Made by a program: the position numbers and the translations under genes | Part shown: in pieces, positions 51,453-60,070 of the stretch | Numbering within the stretch: the stretch's first letter is position 1 | Layout of the letters: each line of letters begins with the position of its first letter | Assembly (NCBI GenBank): GCA_041492185.1 | Contig: JBGPWL010000010.1 | Location: 1 to 64,000 of the forward strand | Direction of reading: 5' to 3' | DNA: 64,000 nucleotides | DNA from: JAOAPY01 sp041492185 | GTDB taxonomy: Bacteria > Acidobacteriota > Blastocatellia > Pyrinomonadales > Pyrinomonadaceae | The notes under the pieces: model-generated | Databases searched by the model: none | The model's input: the letters and a program-made list of their open reading frames with translations, nothing else | Told to the model about the DNA's origin: nothing

Positions 51453-54400
51453 TCACTGCCTCGGCCGCTTGCCCCAAGTTGGCGATGGCGGTTCCTTCGT
51501 AGCGCGATCGACTGGATGTTCTTTCAGCATGCGCATTGCTTCCTGCACCGCGCGTTCGAGTTGCGGATCGCGTCCGGCGACTACGTCTTTAGGCCAGTTC
51601 TCGACGTCGATGTCGGGTGCGACGCCTTCATTCTCAACCGCCCATCTGTTATCGCGCGCGAAGAAGCCGCCGCGTGGCGCGATCATCGATCCTCCATCAA
51701 CAAATGTAGGCGTGTCGGCCGTATGAACGAGTCCGCCCCAGGTTCGTTTGCCGACCAGCAAACCGATCTTTCGGTACCTGAACATGTAAGGCATCAAGTC
51801 GCCACCCGAACCCGCCATCTCGTTAATGATCATTACCTTCGGACCCCAGATGCCCGCTGCCGGACTCGTGAACGGATAACGATCGCCGGCGACGTTGTTG
51901 AAGTAACCATCGAAATCGCGTTGCAGCACGTCGATGATGTAGTCGGCTGCTGAGCCACCGCCGTTGTAACGTTCATCGATGATCGCGCCCGTCTTGTCCT
52001 GCTGCGAAAAGTAATAACGATTGAAGCTCGAATAGCCCGGCTGCCCCGTATTCGGCAGATAGACATAAGCGAGTTGTCCGCCAGAGAGTTTTTCAACCAG
52101 GCGACGGTTTGACTCGACCCACGCGCGCGTGCGCAGACCCTGTTCGTTCGCGACCGGCACCACGACGACATGGCGCGCGCCCTCCATCGTCGGCTTGTCG
52201 TTGACGGTCACCGAAGTTTGTCGATTCGCCGTGCCATCAAGCAAGCGATAAATGTTGTCGGGCGCTTTCAGCTCGACGCCATTGATCGCAAGAATGTAAT
52301 CGCCGATGTTTACGTTTGCGCCGGGCACCGCAAGCGGCGAACGAAGATCAGGATTCCAATTTTCGTTGTCATAAATCCTCGTGACTTTGTAACGGCCATT
52401 TTCAATCGCGAAGTCCGCGCCCAGCAATCCTCCTATCACCGGAGGAACATCCGGCATATCCCCGCCGCGCACGTACGAGTGCCCGATCGCAATCTCAGAA
52501 CCCATCATGTCGATCAAATAATTCAGATCGGCGCGATGCATTGCGTACGGCAACATCGCGCCGTACATCTCTTTGTCCTTCACCCAATCCGTCCCGTGCA
52601 GGTTCGGCACATAGAGATAGTCGCGCTGGTTGCGCCAACCTTCGTTGAAGATCTGTTTGAACTCCTCTTTCGGATCGAGATACATACGCAAAGTGAACGT
52701 GAGCCTGCCGCTCCCGGGCTGTGGCGGAGTTCGATCTGCATCAACTATGTAAAGCGAAGGCGCCGGAGGCCGGCCACTAAAAACCACCAAAACGCCGCCG
52801 CCGCCGCCGCCGGCCGCACGATAGACGAGTTTGTGACCATCGGCGCTCACGTCAAAGCTTGCGACTCCGGTGACAAATGTCGCAGCCTTCCGATCGCTGA
52901 GCCGATAGCGGATCAATTCATTACCACCACCGCCGCCACCAGCTCCGCCCCCGCCCTGACCGGGACGACCAGCTTCGAGATAAAAGACGATGCCGTCAGC
53001 GCCAGCCGACAACGCCGAGTACTGTCGCTCAGGCACGCCGGGCACCGAGATAATTCGGTGCGACAACTCATCAAAATCGATCTGAACATTTACCGGCGGA
53101 CGCGGCCTGCGCGCGGGCTGATCCGCTTGCGGTTCGGGTTGAGGGGTTTCGGCGCCTTCGCCCGCACCGGGCCGGCCTCCACGCACAGCACCACCGCCGC
53201 CGGGAACAGGACTCGGCGCGCTCCCGACGCCTTTGTCCTCATCACTCTCGGGCAGTAACGGACTGGCATCGCCTTTCTTCAGCACCGCAAGGTACAAACC
53301 GAAATTCTCGTCGTGATCGTAAGAGGTCATGTCGAGCCACTGCGAACGCAAACCAAAATCAGTCGAGGCGAGAAACCAGAGGTACTTGCCGCTCGCATCC
53401 CAGGCCGGCCACACTGCATCAGCAAGTCCGTCGGTGACTTGCTTTGTTTCTCCGGTCTCAACGTTGCTCACAAAGATGGCGTGATACATCGATCTCAAAC
53501 GGCTCGAGTACGCCACCCATTTCGAGTCGGGACTCCAAACCGGATTGAGCGTGCGCTGTGGCACCATCCACGGATCGCTGCCGACGACTTTCGCCTGGCC
53601 GCTCGCAACGTCAAGCACCCAGACATGCAGGTTCGTGTCCGTGAAAACGATCTTCTTCGAATCAGGCGACCACGAAGGCGTGTAGTAATGCGTCGGATGA
53701 TCAAGCACGATCTCGCGCGGCGGTGTCAGCCCATCCTGCGCTTCGATGTAGAGACGATACTCGCCTGACTTGTCGCTGAAGTATGAAATCCATTTTCCAT
53801 CCGGCGACCAAGCTGGATCGCGTTCGGCCGAGCTGCCTGAATTAGTGAGGTTGCGCACGTCTCCCTTCTCAGCCGGGATGGTAAATATCTCGCCGCGCGC
53901 CTCGACGACGACGCGCTTGCCTGTGGGTGAGAGCGCCATGTTCGTCATCCGGTTTGTCACGTCCTCCCATTTCGGCATCATCCACGGGAAATCGCCTGCG
54001 GCCGTGATGTTGACGACATGTTCTCTGCCGGTCCTGGGATCCAGCTCGTGAATGTAACCGGCTTGCTCGAACACAACGGCGCCTTCGCCCGAATCGATTG
54101 TCTTGACGTCGAAATCAGTGAACCTCGTCACTTGCGTCAGTTTCTTCGACTTCGTCTGATAGGACCACACATTAGCAACGCCGTCGCGATCGGAAATGAA
54201 ATAGACAGCATCGTCCACCCAAACGGGATCCATGTCTTTCGAGTCGGTCCACGGCGGCGATACAAGTTCGTAAGTTTTGAGATCGACGATCCAGATCGGG
54301 CGGTTCTGTCCGCCGCGATAGTTGCGACGCTCCTCGTCCCACGAGTTGTTCATCCGGTAGGCGATATGAGTTCCGTCCGTCGAGATCTTGCCCTGGTAAC

Positions 54401-54905
54401 CACGAGGCAGCGGCATCGGTTCCTCAACGCCACCAGCCGCAGGGACGGTCCAAAATCGCGGCGCGCCGCTCGGCGTCCACGTCGCGCGGGCCGATGAAAA
54501 CAAAATCGCTTTGCCGTCAGGCGTCCAGCCCTGCACTTGATCGGCGCCGGGATGCCAGGTAAGTCGGCGCGGCTCGCCGCCGTCAGCCGCGACGACGTAC
54601 ACGTCCATGTTGCCGGCGTACTCGCCGCTGAACGCGATCCATTTTCCGTCGGGCGAGAAATGCGGATTCGTCGTCTGGCCCTGGAAGCTTGTAAGCCGCC
54701 GCGCAGAGCCGCCGGCGCGCGGGACGACGAAAATGTTGTTCGCGTAAGCAAACCCGATCTGCGTAGCGCTCACGGTTGGCGTGCGCAATAGCCGCGTCTG
54801 CCCGTTCGGCGTTTGAGCGCTTACCGACACGAGAGCGCCGATCAATAAACCAAATAGAATGAAAGTGCGGCAGCAATGCTCCGCTGAAAAAGTTCGTGTA
54901 GACAT
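51453..54905 (-). CDS. tricorn-type S41 peptidase with beta-propeller
   Basis: The 1150-residue secreted protein (signal to VSVSAQ, about residue 30) begins with WD40/PD40 beta-propeller repeats (about 40-600; each with SPDGKW/AYSS, such as NPHFSPDGKWIAFSGEY). A Pro/Gly-rich low-complexity stretch (GGGGAGGGGGG) follows, then a PDZ-like domain (about 860-930) and the S41 catalytic domain with IDERYNGGGSAAD and EMAGSGGD (nucleophile Ser about 1061, tricorn GSxGD type). These degrade peptides released from larger proteins. An operon partner is not seen. Confidence 0.88.
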   Translation of the reverse strand: MSTRTFSAEHCCRTFILFGLLIGALVSVSAQTPNGQTRLLRTPTVSATQIGFAYANNIFVVPRAGGSARRLTSFQGQTTNPHFSPDGKWIAFSGEYAGNMDVYVVAADGGEPRRLTWHPGADQVQGWTPDGKAILFSSARATWTPSGAPRFWTVPAAGGVEEPMPLPRGYQGKISTDGTHIAYRMNNSWDEERRNYRGGQNRPIWIVDLKTYELVSPPWTDSKDMDPVWVDDAVYFISDRDGVANVWSYQTKSKKLTQVTRFTDFDVKTIDSGEGAVVFEQAGYIHELDPRTGREHVVNITAAGDFPWMMPKWEDVTNRMTNMALSPTGKRVVVEARGEIFTIPAEKGDVRNLTNSGSSAERDPAWSPDGKWISYFSDKSGEYRLYIEAQDGLTPPREIVLDHPTHYYTPSWSPDSKKIVFTDTNLHVWVLDVASGQAKVVGSDPWMVPQRTLNPVWSPDSKWVAYSSRLRSMYHAIFVSNVETGETKQVTDGLADAVWPAWDASGKYLWFLASTDFGLRSQWLDMTSYDHDENFGLYLAVLKKGDASPLLPESDEDKGVGSAPSPVPGGGGAVRGGRPGAGEGAETPQPEPQADQPARRPRPPVNVQIDFDELSHRIISVPGVPERQYSALSAGADGIVFYLEAGRPGQGGGGAGGGGGGNELIRYRLSDRKAATFVTGVASFDVSADGHKLVYRAAGGGGGGVLVVFSGRPPAPSLYIVDADRTPPQPGSGRLTFTLRMYLDPKEEFKQIFNEGWRNQRDYLYVPNLHGTDWVKDKEMYGAMLPYAMHRADLNYLIDMMGSEIAIGHSYVRGGDMPDVPPVIGGLLGADFAIENGRYKVTRIYDNENWNPDLRSPLAVPGANVNIGDYILAINGVELKAPDNIYRLLDGTANRQTSVTVNDKPTMEGARHVVVVPVANEQGLRTRAWVESNRRLVEKLSGGQLAYVYLPNTGQPGYSSFNRYYFSQQDKTGAIIDERYNGGGSAADYIIDVLQRDFDGYFNNVAGDRYPFTSPAAGIWGPKVMIINEMAGSGGDLMPYMFRYRKIGLLVGKRTWGGLVHTADTPTFVDGGSMIAPRGGFFARDNRWAVENEGVAPDIDVENWPKDVVAGRDPQLERAVQEAMRMLKEHPVDRATKEPPSPTWGKRPRQ

Positions 54906-55022
54906 TTGTTTTTCCTCCAGGAAGGAGACCGATGAATTGCGTGCGTGCCCCTTTTAGCATGAAGCTCATTGAGGAGCAAAGTTTTCTATGCGTTTTCTGG
55001 GCCGGCGGCCGCCGAACAGATC

Positions 55023-55075
55023 CATATGTAAAGTTAGGCCGCCAACTTTACATATGCGAAACTATATGTAAAGTT
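55023..55075. promoter_or_regulatory. ATATGTAAAGTT palindrome and direct repeat
   Basis: CATATGTAAAGTT (55023-55035) and AACTTTACATATG (55044-55056) are perfect 13-base inverted halves separated by AGGCCGCC. A third direct copy ATATGTAAAGTT lies at 55064-55075, ending 14 bases before the CYTH start codon. It could be an operator or a repeat element; the direct third copy close to the start favours regulation. Confidence 0.5.
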
Positions 55076-55089
55076 CCCGCTGGACGAAG

Positions 55090-55677
55090 ATGGGCGTTGC
55101 AAAACTAACAGACCAGAATACCGTCGTGCCTGACAGCAAGTACGCACGCTTCGAGCGCGAGCGACGCTACCTTTTGCGGGATTTGCCCGAAGGGTTGACG
55201 CGCGCCGATTATCATTTGCAGATCACCGACAACTACATCACCGGCACGCGGCTGCGGATTCGCAAGGTGCGCGATCCGCGCACCAACAAATGGACGGTGA
55301 AGTTTACCCAGAAGTTTGCGCCTAATCCGCAAAATTTGTCGCGCACTGTAATCACGAACATCTATCTCGATGCGCAGGAGGCGGAGACGCTGGCAATCTT
55401 CGAGGCAAATGAGATTCGCAAGAACCGTTATTCTTTTGAATTTGAAGGCCGAAAGTTTTCGATTGACATGTTTCTCGGCGACCTGTTTGGGCTGGTGCTG
55501 GCGGAACTGAGTTTTGAGGCGGATGAAGAACTCGAGAGTTTTCCAAAGCCGCCCTTTGCGCTCGCCGACGTCACAAACAATGAAGTGTTCACCGGCGGCA
55601 GCCTCTGTCATTCGACGTTTGAAGATATTCGCAACGAGATTATGAAAAGCGCGATCGTTGAGATAACGGGCGTATAG
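55090..55677 (+). CDS. CYTH-domain protein (triphosphate tunnel fold)
   Basis: The 195-residue protein has the CYTH fold: KYARFERERRYLL (about 17-29, ExExK replaced by FERERRYL), TGTRLRIRKVRDP (about 53-65), KWTVKFTQKF and FSIDMFLGDLFGLVLAELSFE. These acidic and basic residues line a tunnel that binds triphosphates and metal. Members are polyphosphatases or adenylyl cyclases. The first motif is ERERRYLL, usual for the class. The ATG is preceded by the repeats described. Confidence 0.8.
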   Translation: MGVAKLTDQNTVVPDSKYARFERERRYLLRDLPEGLTRADYHLQITDNYITGTRLRIRKVRDPRTNKWTVKFTQKFAPNPQNLSRTVITNIYLDAQEAETLAIFEANEIRKNRYSFEFEGRKFSIDMFLGDLFGLVLAELSFEADEELESFPKPPFALADVTNNEVFTGGSLCHSTFEDIRNEIMKSAIVEITGV

Positions 55678-55736
55678 AGTACAAGCTTCAGCTTGGCTTT
55701 TCCGGTCGCGAACTACCAGGCTAAAGCTTGAACTCT
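55676..55736. repeat. AAGCTTCAGCTTGG / CTAAAGCTTGAACTCT repeat, copy 1
   Basis: AGAGTACAAGCTTCAGCTTGG and its inverted partner CCAGGCTAAAGCTTGAACTCT enclose about 20 bases. A related element is at 57009-57070. It lies between the CYTH and DUF3298 genes. Confidence 0.55.
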
Positions 55737-55819
55737 AAGCGCCTGACGGATTGACGCGTTCGAGCGCCGTCAAGAATTAGTTGTCATTTACTTTCCGGCG
55801 CACACTTGAGATAAGCAGA

Positions 55820-56986
55820 ATGAACTTCAAAAAGCTCGTCATCCCCATGGCTCTAACGATCGCGCTGGCAATTGCTTTCGCCTGCCGGAAAAACAAGACA
55901 ACCAACGCCCCAGCTAACGCAACTGCTACTCCCGAAGCGTCACGTCAGCCCGAAGTCACCGCAGTTCCGGGAACTTATTTCAAAGGCTCGATCGGTACCT
56001 CAACCGATCTACAAATGAAACTCGTTCGCGATGGCGAGAAACTGACAGGCAGCTACTTCTACCGAAAAGTCGGCGCGAAAATCGATCTCAAAGGAACCAT
56101 CGACAAAGAAGGCAACGTGACGCTTGAAGAGTTTGGCGCCGGTGGCAAACAGACCGGCGTCTTCAAAGGTCTTTGGAAAACTGACAACGAAGACGGACGC
56201 GCCAGCATCGCCGGTAACTGGTCAAAGCCCGGCGGAGAAAGTAAGACGGCGTTCTCGCTGCACGAGGAACCAATTAGTTTCACCGGCGCGACGGAGATCG
56301 TGGCAAAGCAGATCAAGGAAGCAAACAAGAAGCTGAATTACACGATCGATGTCGAGTATCCGGAAGTGACCGGAGCGACCGATAATCGCTTCGCGAAGTT
56401 CAATCAGGAAGCGAAGGACCTGGTCACGAAACAGGTCGCCGCATTTAAAAAAGCGCAGGCCGACGCGGCGAAGTTTGCGGCCCAAGCGAAGTCGCCACCG
56501 GAGACGCCGACCCTGTCGAGCATGGCGAGCGATCTCAGTGGCGGTTACACGATCGCCATCGCGAATGACAATCTGATTAGCGTTCAATACGACCTTGGTG
56601 GCTATTCCGCCGGCGCAGCGCATAACAATTCAAGCTCATACGCGCTCAACTACGACGTGAAAGCGGACAAGGTGCTGAAGCTCGCTGAAATTTTCAAGCC
56701 CGACGCGAAATACCTGCAAGCAATCTCGGCTTACTGCATCAGCGATCTGAAAAAGCAGTCGAAGAAAAACGGGAACTCCCTGCCGGACGACATGATTCAG
56801 GTGGGCGCGGCGCCGAAGGTTCAGAATTACAAAAGTTGGACGGTGAGCAAAAAAGGTTTGGCGATAACTTTTGACGCGTACCAGGTTGGGCCTTACGTCG
56901 CCGGGCCGCAAAGCGTACTCATCCCTTACGCGGCGCTAAAGGATCTGATTAAGCCCGACGGTCCGATTGGCGCTTTCGCGAAATAA
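55820..56986 (+). CDS. DUF3298-type lipoprotein
   Basis: The 388-residue product has a lipoprotein signal peptide with lipobox AFAC (Cys at about residue 22) and a Thr/Ala-rich linker. Residues about 55-145 form a beta barrel-like unit (GSIGTSTDLQMKLVRDGEKL). The C-terminal half (about 165-385) has the DUF3298 signature: NYTIDVEYPEV, GGYSAGAAHNNSSSYALNYDVKADKVLKLAEIF and FDAYQVGPYVAGPQSVLIPY. Related to the extracytoplasmic part of RsiV anti-sigma factors. ATG 55820 gives the lipobox. Confidence 0.8.
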   Translation: MNFKKLVIPMALTIALAIAFACRKNKTTNAPANATATPEASRQPEVTAVPGTYFKGSIGTSTDLQMKLVRDGEKLTGSYFYRKVGAKIDLKGTIDKEGNVTLEEFGAGGKQTGVFKGLWKTDNEDGRASIAGNWSKPGGESKTAFSLHEEPISFTGATEIVAKQIKEANKKLNYTIDVEYPEVTGATDNRFAKFNQEAKDLVTKQVAAFKKAQADAAKFAAQAKSPPETPTLSSMASDLSGGYTIAIANDNLISVQYDLGGYSAGAAHNNSSSYALNYDVKADKVLKLAEIFKPDAKYLQAISAYCISDLKKQSKKNGNSLPDDMIQVGAAPKVQNYKSWTVSKKGLAITFDAYQVGPYVAGPQSVLIPYAALKDLIKPDGPIGAFAK

Positions 56987-57008
56987 GGTTGCAGGGCGAC
57001 AGGCGTTT

Positions 57009-57070
57009 CGGAGTTCGACCTTTAGGTTGCTGGTTGGAGAGTCGAAAACCAAGCTAAAGCTTGAACTCTC
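57009..57070. repeat. AAGCTTGAACTCT repeat, copy 2
   Basis: CGGAGTTCGACCTTTAGGTTG and CCAAGCTAAAGCTTGAACTCT form loose inverted ends like those at 55676-55736. It stands between the DUF3298 and DUF2905 genes. Confidence 0.5.
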
Positions 57071-57097
57071 AGCGCCTGTAAACGCAACGCTTGCTTT

Positions 57098-57316
57098 ATG
57101 AATAAGCTGGTGGGAATAAGTGTAGTTGTCGGCGGCGCTTGTCTGATTCTCGTCGGGCTGTTGATCTATTTAGGCGGCTTTAATTGGTTTGGCCGCTTGC
57201 CTGGGGACATCCGCTACGAAAGCGCGCGCACGCAAGTTTACGTTCCCATCGTCTCGATGCTTTTGGTATCGCTGGCGCTAAGTCTGATCTTCTATTTGAT
57301 TCGGCGGTTCTTCTAA
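57098..57316 (+). CDS. DUF2905 membrane protein
   Basis: The 72-residue protein has two membrane helices (LVGISVVVGGACLILVGLLIYL and YVPIVSMLLVSLALSLIFYLI) separated by GGFNWFGRLPGDIRYESART, the conserved DUF2905 loop (GRLPGDI). Function unknown; it is widespread in Gram-positive and Gram-negative bacteria. The ATG is preceded by repeat DNA. Confidence 0.88.
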   Translation: MNKLVGISVVVGGACLILVGLLIYLGGFNWFGRLPGDIRYESARTQVYVPIVSMLLVSLALSLIFYLIRRFF

Positions 57317-57426
57317 GCTCACACGACTTCCGGCGCTCAAATCGCCGGGATGCTCCTTAACAGCAGCGCCAATACCGCGATCTGATTCAATTGTTTCTAC
57401 GTCGGCAGAGCTTTCTTTGTATTCGC

Positions 57427-57576
57427 TTATGCCATGCGCCGGCGATTGAAAAGATTTATCACCAGAATCACGAGCGCAACTACGAGCAACAAGTGAATCA
57501 GGTTCGTGGTGACAAAGCCGCCAAGAAACCCAAGCATCCACAGCACCAACAACACTACTAGAATTGTCCACAACAT
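57427..57576 (-). CDS. lmo0937-like small membrane protein
   Basis: The 49-residue product reads MLWTILVVLLVLWMLGFLGG, then FVTTNLIHLLLVVALVILVI, NLFNRRRMA, that is two helices with a basic end. This matches the lmo0937 small-protein family, stress-linked in other bacteria from memory. AAGGAGAGACGATC precedes the ATG. A TTGTGTAAAG block (57631-57640) and the Crp-type palindrome at 57671 lie upstream in the order seen for the regulator and GlsB genes. Confidence 0.85.
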   Translation of the reverse strand: MLWTILVVLLVLWMLGFLGGFVTTNLIHLLLVVALVILVINLFNRRRMA

Positions 57577-57670
57577 GATCGTCTCTCCTTAATCAAACTC
57601 CATCTGACCTTCTGAATCTCCTTGAGACCCTTGTGTAAAGCTAGTGTGGGCTCCGGCCGCTGGGGCCGTC

Positions 57671-57686
57671 TGTGCGCTGGAGCACA
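57671..57686. promoter_or_regulatory. Crp/Fnr-type operator (site A)
   Basis: TGTGCGCTGGAGCACA is a 16-base palindrome in the divergent gap between the lmo0937-like gene and the first Crp/Fnr gene. It matches the consensus of sites B-F. An extra half site TATGTG directly follows. Its centre is 44 bases from the TTGTGTAAAG block upstream of the small gene. Confidence 0.6.
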
Positions 57687-57813
57687 TATGTGCTAACATT
57701 TGTGTTCAGGCCATTAGCGTTGTCGTTGCCTCTGACGAAAACTCTTTACATCGCGGAAGAGTCCGAAATCCGTTCTGGCTTTTTCAGCGGCGGCGGCGGC
57801 ATGGAGGGTTCAC

Positions 57814-58527
57814 ATGTCTGTCTCAATAAACCCTGTTCCCCCAAGGGGAAACCGCTTGCTCGGGAAACTTCCGGACGAGGAGTATGAACGCCTGCTGCCA
57901 AAACTTCAGGAAGTCTCTTTTTCCCTCGGTGAAGTTGTATATGAATTCGGCGGACATTTGGATTATGTCTTTTTCCCTACAACAGCAATCGTCTCTCTGC
58001 TCTACACCATGGAAAACGGCACGAGCGCCGAAATGGGCTTGACGGGTAACGATGGTGTGGTGGGGATTGCCCTCTTCATGGGCGGAGGCACCATGCCCAA
58101 CCGTGCCGTCGTGCAGAGTGCCGGCAGGGCCCTGAGGATGAAGGCAAAGGTGCTGCAAGATGAATTCGCGATGGGCGGCAAATTCCAACACTGGCTGCTG
58201 CGCTACACGCAAGCACTCATTACCCAAATCTCACAGACAGCCGTTTGCAACCGGCTGCACTCGGTTGAAGAGCAACTTTGCCGCTGGCTGTTGTTAAGCC
58301 ACGACCGGGTTCCGTCGGACGAGTTGATCATGACGCAGGAACTGATCGCCGATATGTTGGGTGTCCGCCGCGAAGGCGTGACCGTGGCCGCCGGTCGCTT
58401 GCAAGATGTTGGAGCGATTAGCTACGTCCGCGGCCACATCAAGATTCTCGACCGCCAAAAATTGGAAGAAACCGTCTGCGAATGTTACCGAGTTGTCAAA
58501 AACGAGTTTGACCGCTTGCTCGGATAG
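57814..58527 (+). CDS. Crp/Fnr-family transcription regulator
   Basis: The 237-residue protein has a cyclic-nucleotide-binding-type N-terminal domain (about 15-145: VSFSLGEVVYEFGGHLDYVFFPTTAIVSLL, then GNDGVVGIALFMGG) and a winged-helix domain with MTQELIADMLGVRREGVTVAAGRLQDVGAISYVRG (about 175-210). No cysteines are placed as for Fnr clusters, and the cAMP-type Arg-Ser pocket is not evident, so the signal is unknown. The ATG follows GGAGGGTT. Site A lies about 128 bases upstream. It is a paralogue of the gene at 60071. Confidence 0.9.
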   Translation: MSVSINPVPPRGNRLLGKLPDEEYERLLPKLQEVSFSLGEVVYEFGGHLDYVFFPTTAIVSLLYTMENGTSAEMGLTGNDGVVGIALFMGGGTMPNRAVVQSAGRALRMKAKVLQDEFAMGGKFQHWLLRYTQALITQISQTAVCNRLHSVEEQLCRWLLLSHDRVPSDELIMTQELIADMLGVRREGVTVAAGRLQDVGAISYVRGHIKILDRQKLEETVCECYRVVKNEFDRLLG

Positions 58528-58534
58528 ATACCAA

Positions 58535-58629
58535 GGCAAAAGTAAAAAGGTAAAAGGCAAAAAGGAAGGGCGAATCAATCAACGGGCCGTTGGTTGTCGC
58601 CCTTCTCACTTTTCCTTTCTACTTTTGCC
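58535..58629. repeat. 95-bp inverted repeat after the regulator gene
   Basis: GGCAAAAGTAAAAAGG and GAAGGGCG on the left are inverted as CGCCCTTC and CCTTTCTACTTTTGCC on the right, around a GGGCCGTTGGTTG core. It follows the Crp/Fnr stop by 8 bases and could terminate its transcript. Confidence 0.6.
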
Positions 58630-58818
58630 CTGCTTCCAATGTGCGATAACGCAAGGACACTCGCTCTTTCGAGTGGTATAGTCTCAGGACGGCTGATGAT
58701 GAACCGTTGCGTTATCAAGAGCGTGGGGCCGCGGAAGGATTAACAGCGAAACAACAGGGTGTGGTTGCTGCATTTTGCGTTTCGGCTAGACGCCCTCTAA
58801 CGCGTTAGGAAACAACTT

Positions 58819-59304
58819 ATGAAACTAACAAACATGGCTGCACTCTTCGCTCTGATAGTTATGATCTGTAGCGCGCCAATCGTCGCACAACGCACGACCC
58901 GACCTTCCGCGGCGGTTCGATCTCCTGAAGTCGTGCTTAGAGAATTCTACAAGTGGTATATCCATGCCGGGAGCCATGACATAGATCCACTCAAGACCGA
59001 CAAGGCTACTTTTAGGAAGTACGTCAGCGCGAGGTTCATTCGTGAAATTGAAAGAAACGAAAGACTGCCCGAAGGTGAAGGTTTCGATGCAGATTATTTT
59101 CTGCAAACGCAAGACCCGCTTCCCTCTTCCGATGCAAACAATGAAGCGGAGTGGCTAAAGAGTATCTCGGTATCGAGAGTCGCAGTCAAAGGAACAACAG
59201 CCACGGCGATTGTCACTTTTTTCGCTGGGTATCCGAAGGTGAAGGTGAGCCTCATACAAGAAGGTGGCGTCTGGAAGATTAATCACGTAGCGGACGCACA
59301 CTGA
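58819..59304 (+). CDS. secreted DUF3828-like protein
   Basis: The 161-residue protein has a signal peptide (ALFALIVMICSAPIVAQ) and the NTF2-like DUF3828 body: SPEVVLREFYKWYIHAGSHD, TFRKYVSARFIREIERN and GFDADYFLQTQD, ending VWKINHVADA. Function unknown. The ATG follows AGGAAACAACTT. It lies in the stress region without an operator. Confidence 0.75.
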   Translation: MKLTNMAALFALIVMICSAPIVAQRTTRPSAAVRSPEVVLREFYKWYIHAGSHDIDPLKTDKATFRKYVSARFIREIERNERLPEGEGFDADYFLQTQDPLPSSDANNEAEWLKSISVSRVAVKGTTATAIVTFFAGYPKVKVSLIQEGGVWKINHVADAH

Positions 59305-59405
59305 TACGAATCCTTGCTGGTCAATGAGTCCTGATAAATTCAGCTATGCGGCAGATCATTTCACTGCGGGTTGGTGAATTGCATAATTCGGAAAGGAAAA
59401 GATTC

Positions 59406-59873
59406 ATGAAGAATGTGCTTATGTTCGTTATGCCTTTAGTATTCCTTTGCACACCTTCACTGGCATCACCTTCGCAGAACCAGGACACCACCGTTATTGA
59501 TAAGTTCATCTCGAAGCAGGCCACTCAGGAAGGCGGCGACGAGGACGCAGAAGCGAGAAAGGTGGCGGAGGGGGACCTCAACCGCGATGGCACCTCCGAC
59601 CTCGCAGTCTTATACACGATTGAGGGTCAGAACGGGACAAACAACTATGTGCAATACCTGGCCGTATTCGTTCGAGTCAAAGGGCGCCTTCTTCCAGTTA
59701 CACACGCCGCAGTTGGCGGCAAGTCTTATCGGGCGGTTGAGCTGGAGTCAATCAGCAACAGCGTAATCCTGTTAAAGACACTTAAGTATGCAGCGAAGGA
59801 CGCGGCGTGCTGCCCGAGCAAGAAAGGGACGGCTCGATACGCGCTGGTCAACCGCAGGCTCAAGGAGCTATAG
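59406..59873 (+). CDS. secreted hypothetical with EF-like loop
   Basis: The 155-residue product has a signal peptide (VLMFVMPLVFLCTPSLASP) and a beta-rich body with VAEGDLNRDGTSDLAVLYT (about 51-69), a DxNxDG-like calcium loop of the FG-GAP type. Two cysteines near the end (DAACCPSKKG) may form a pair. No family is recognised. ATG 59406 follows GGAAAGG. The gap 59874-60070 shows nothing else. Confidence 0.6.
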   Translation: MKNVLMFVMPLVFLCTPSLASPSQNQDTTVIDKFISKQATQEGGDEDAEARKVAEGDLNRDGTSDLAVLYTIEGQNGTNNYVQYLAVFVRVKGRLLPVTHAAVGGKSYRAVELESISNSVILLKTLKYAAKDAACCPSKKGTARYALVNRRLKEL

Positions 59874-60070
59874 GGTCCGTTCCCCAGCCACAACGAGTCA
59901 TGAGACCGGGAATCCTGTCAATCGAGCGCAGAGGAACGACGGTGACGATGGCGTCATCGCGCGCAGGAAGTTGGCGACCATCGTTCTGGTGAGAAGAAGC
60001 AACACGATTTATCCGTATCATCGACAAGATGCCAAAAGCATCAGGCGACGGTAGTGGAATTCTTACTGAC

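Noticed and set aside
52170..53258. 362-codon plus-strand frame opposite the tricorn protease
   Set aside because: Antisense shadow; low-complexity and no start signal.
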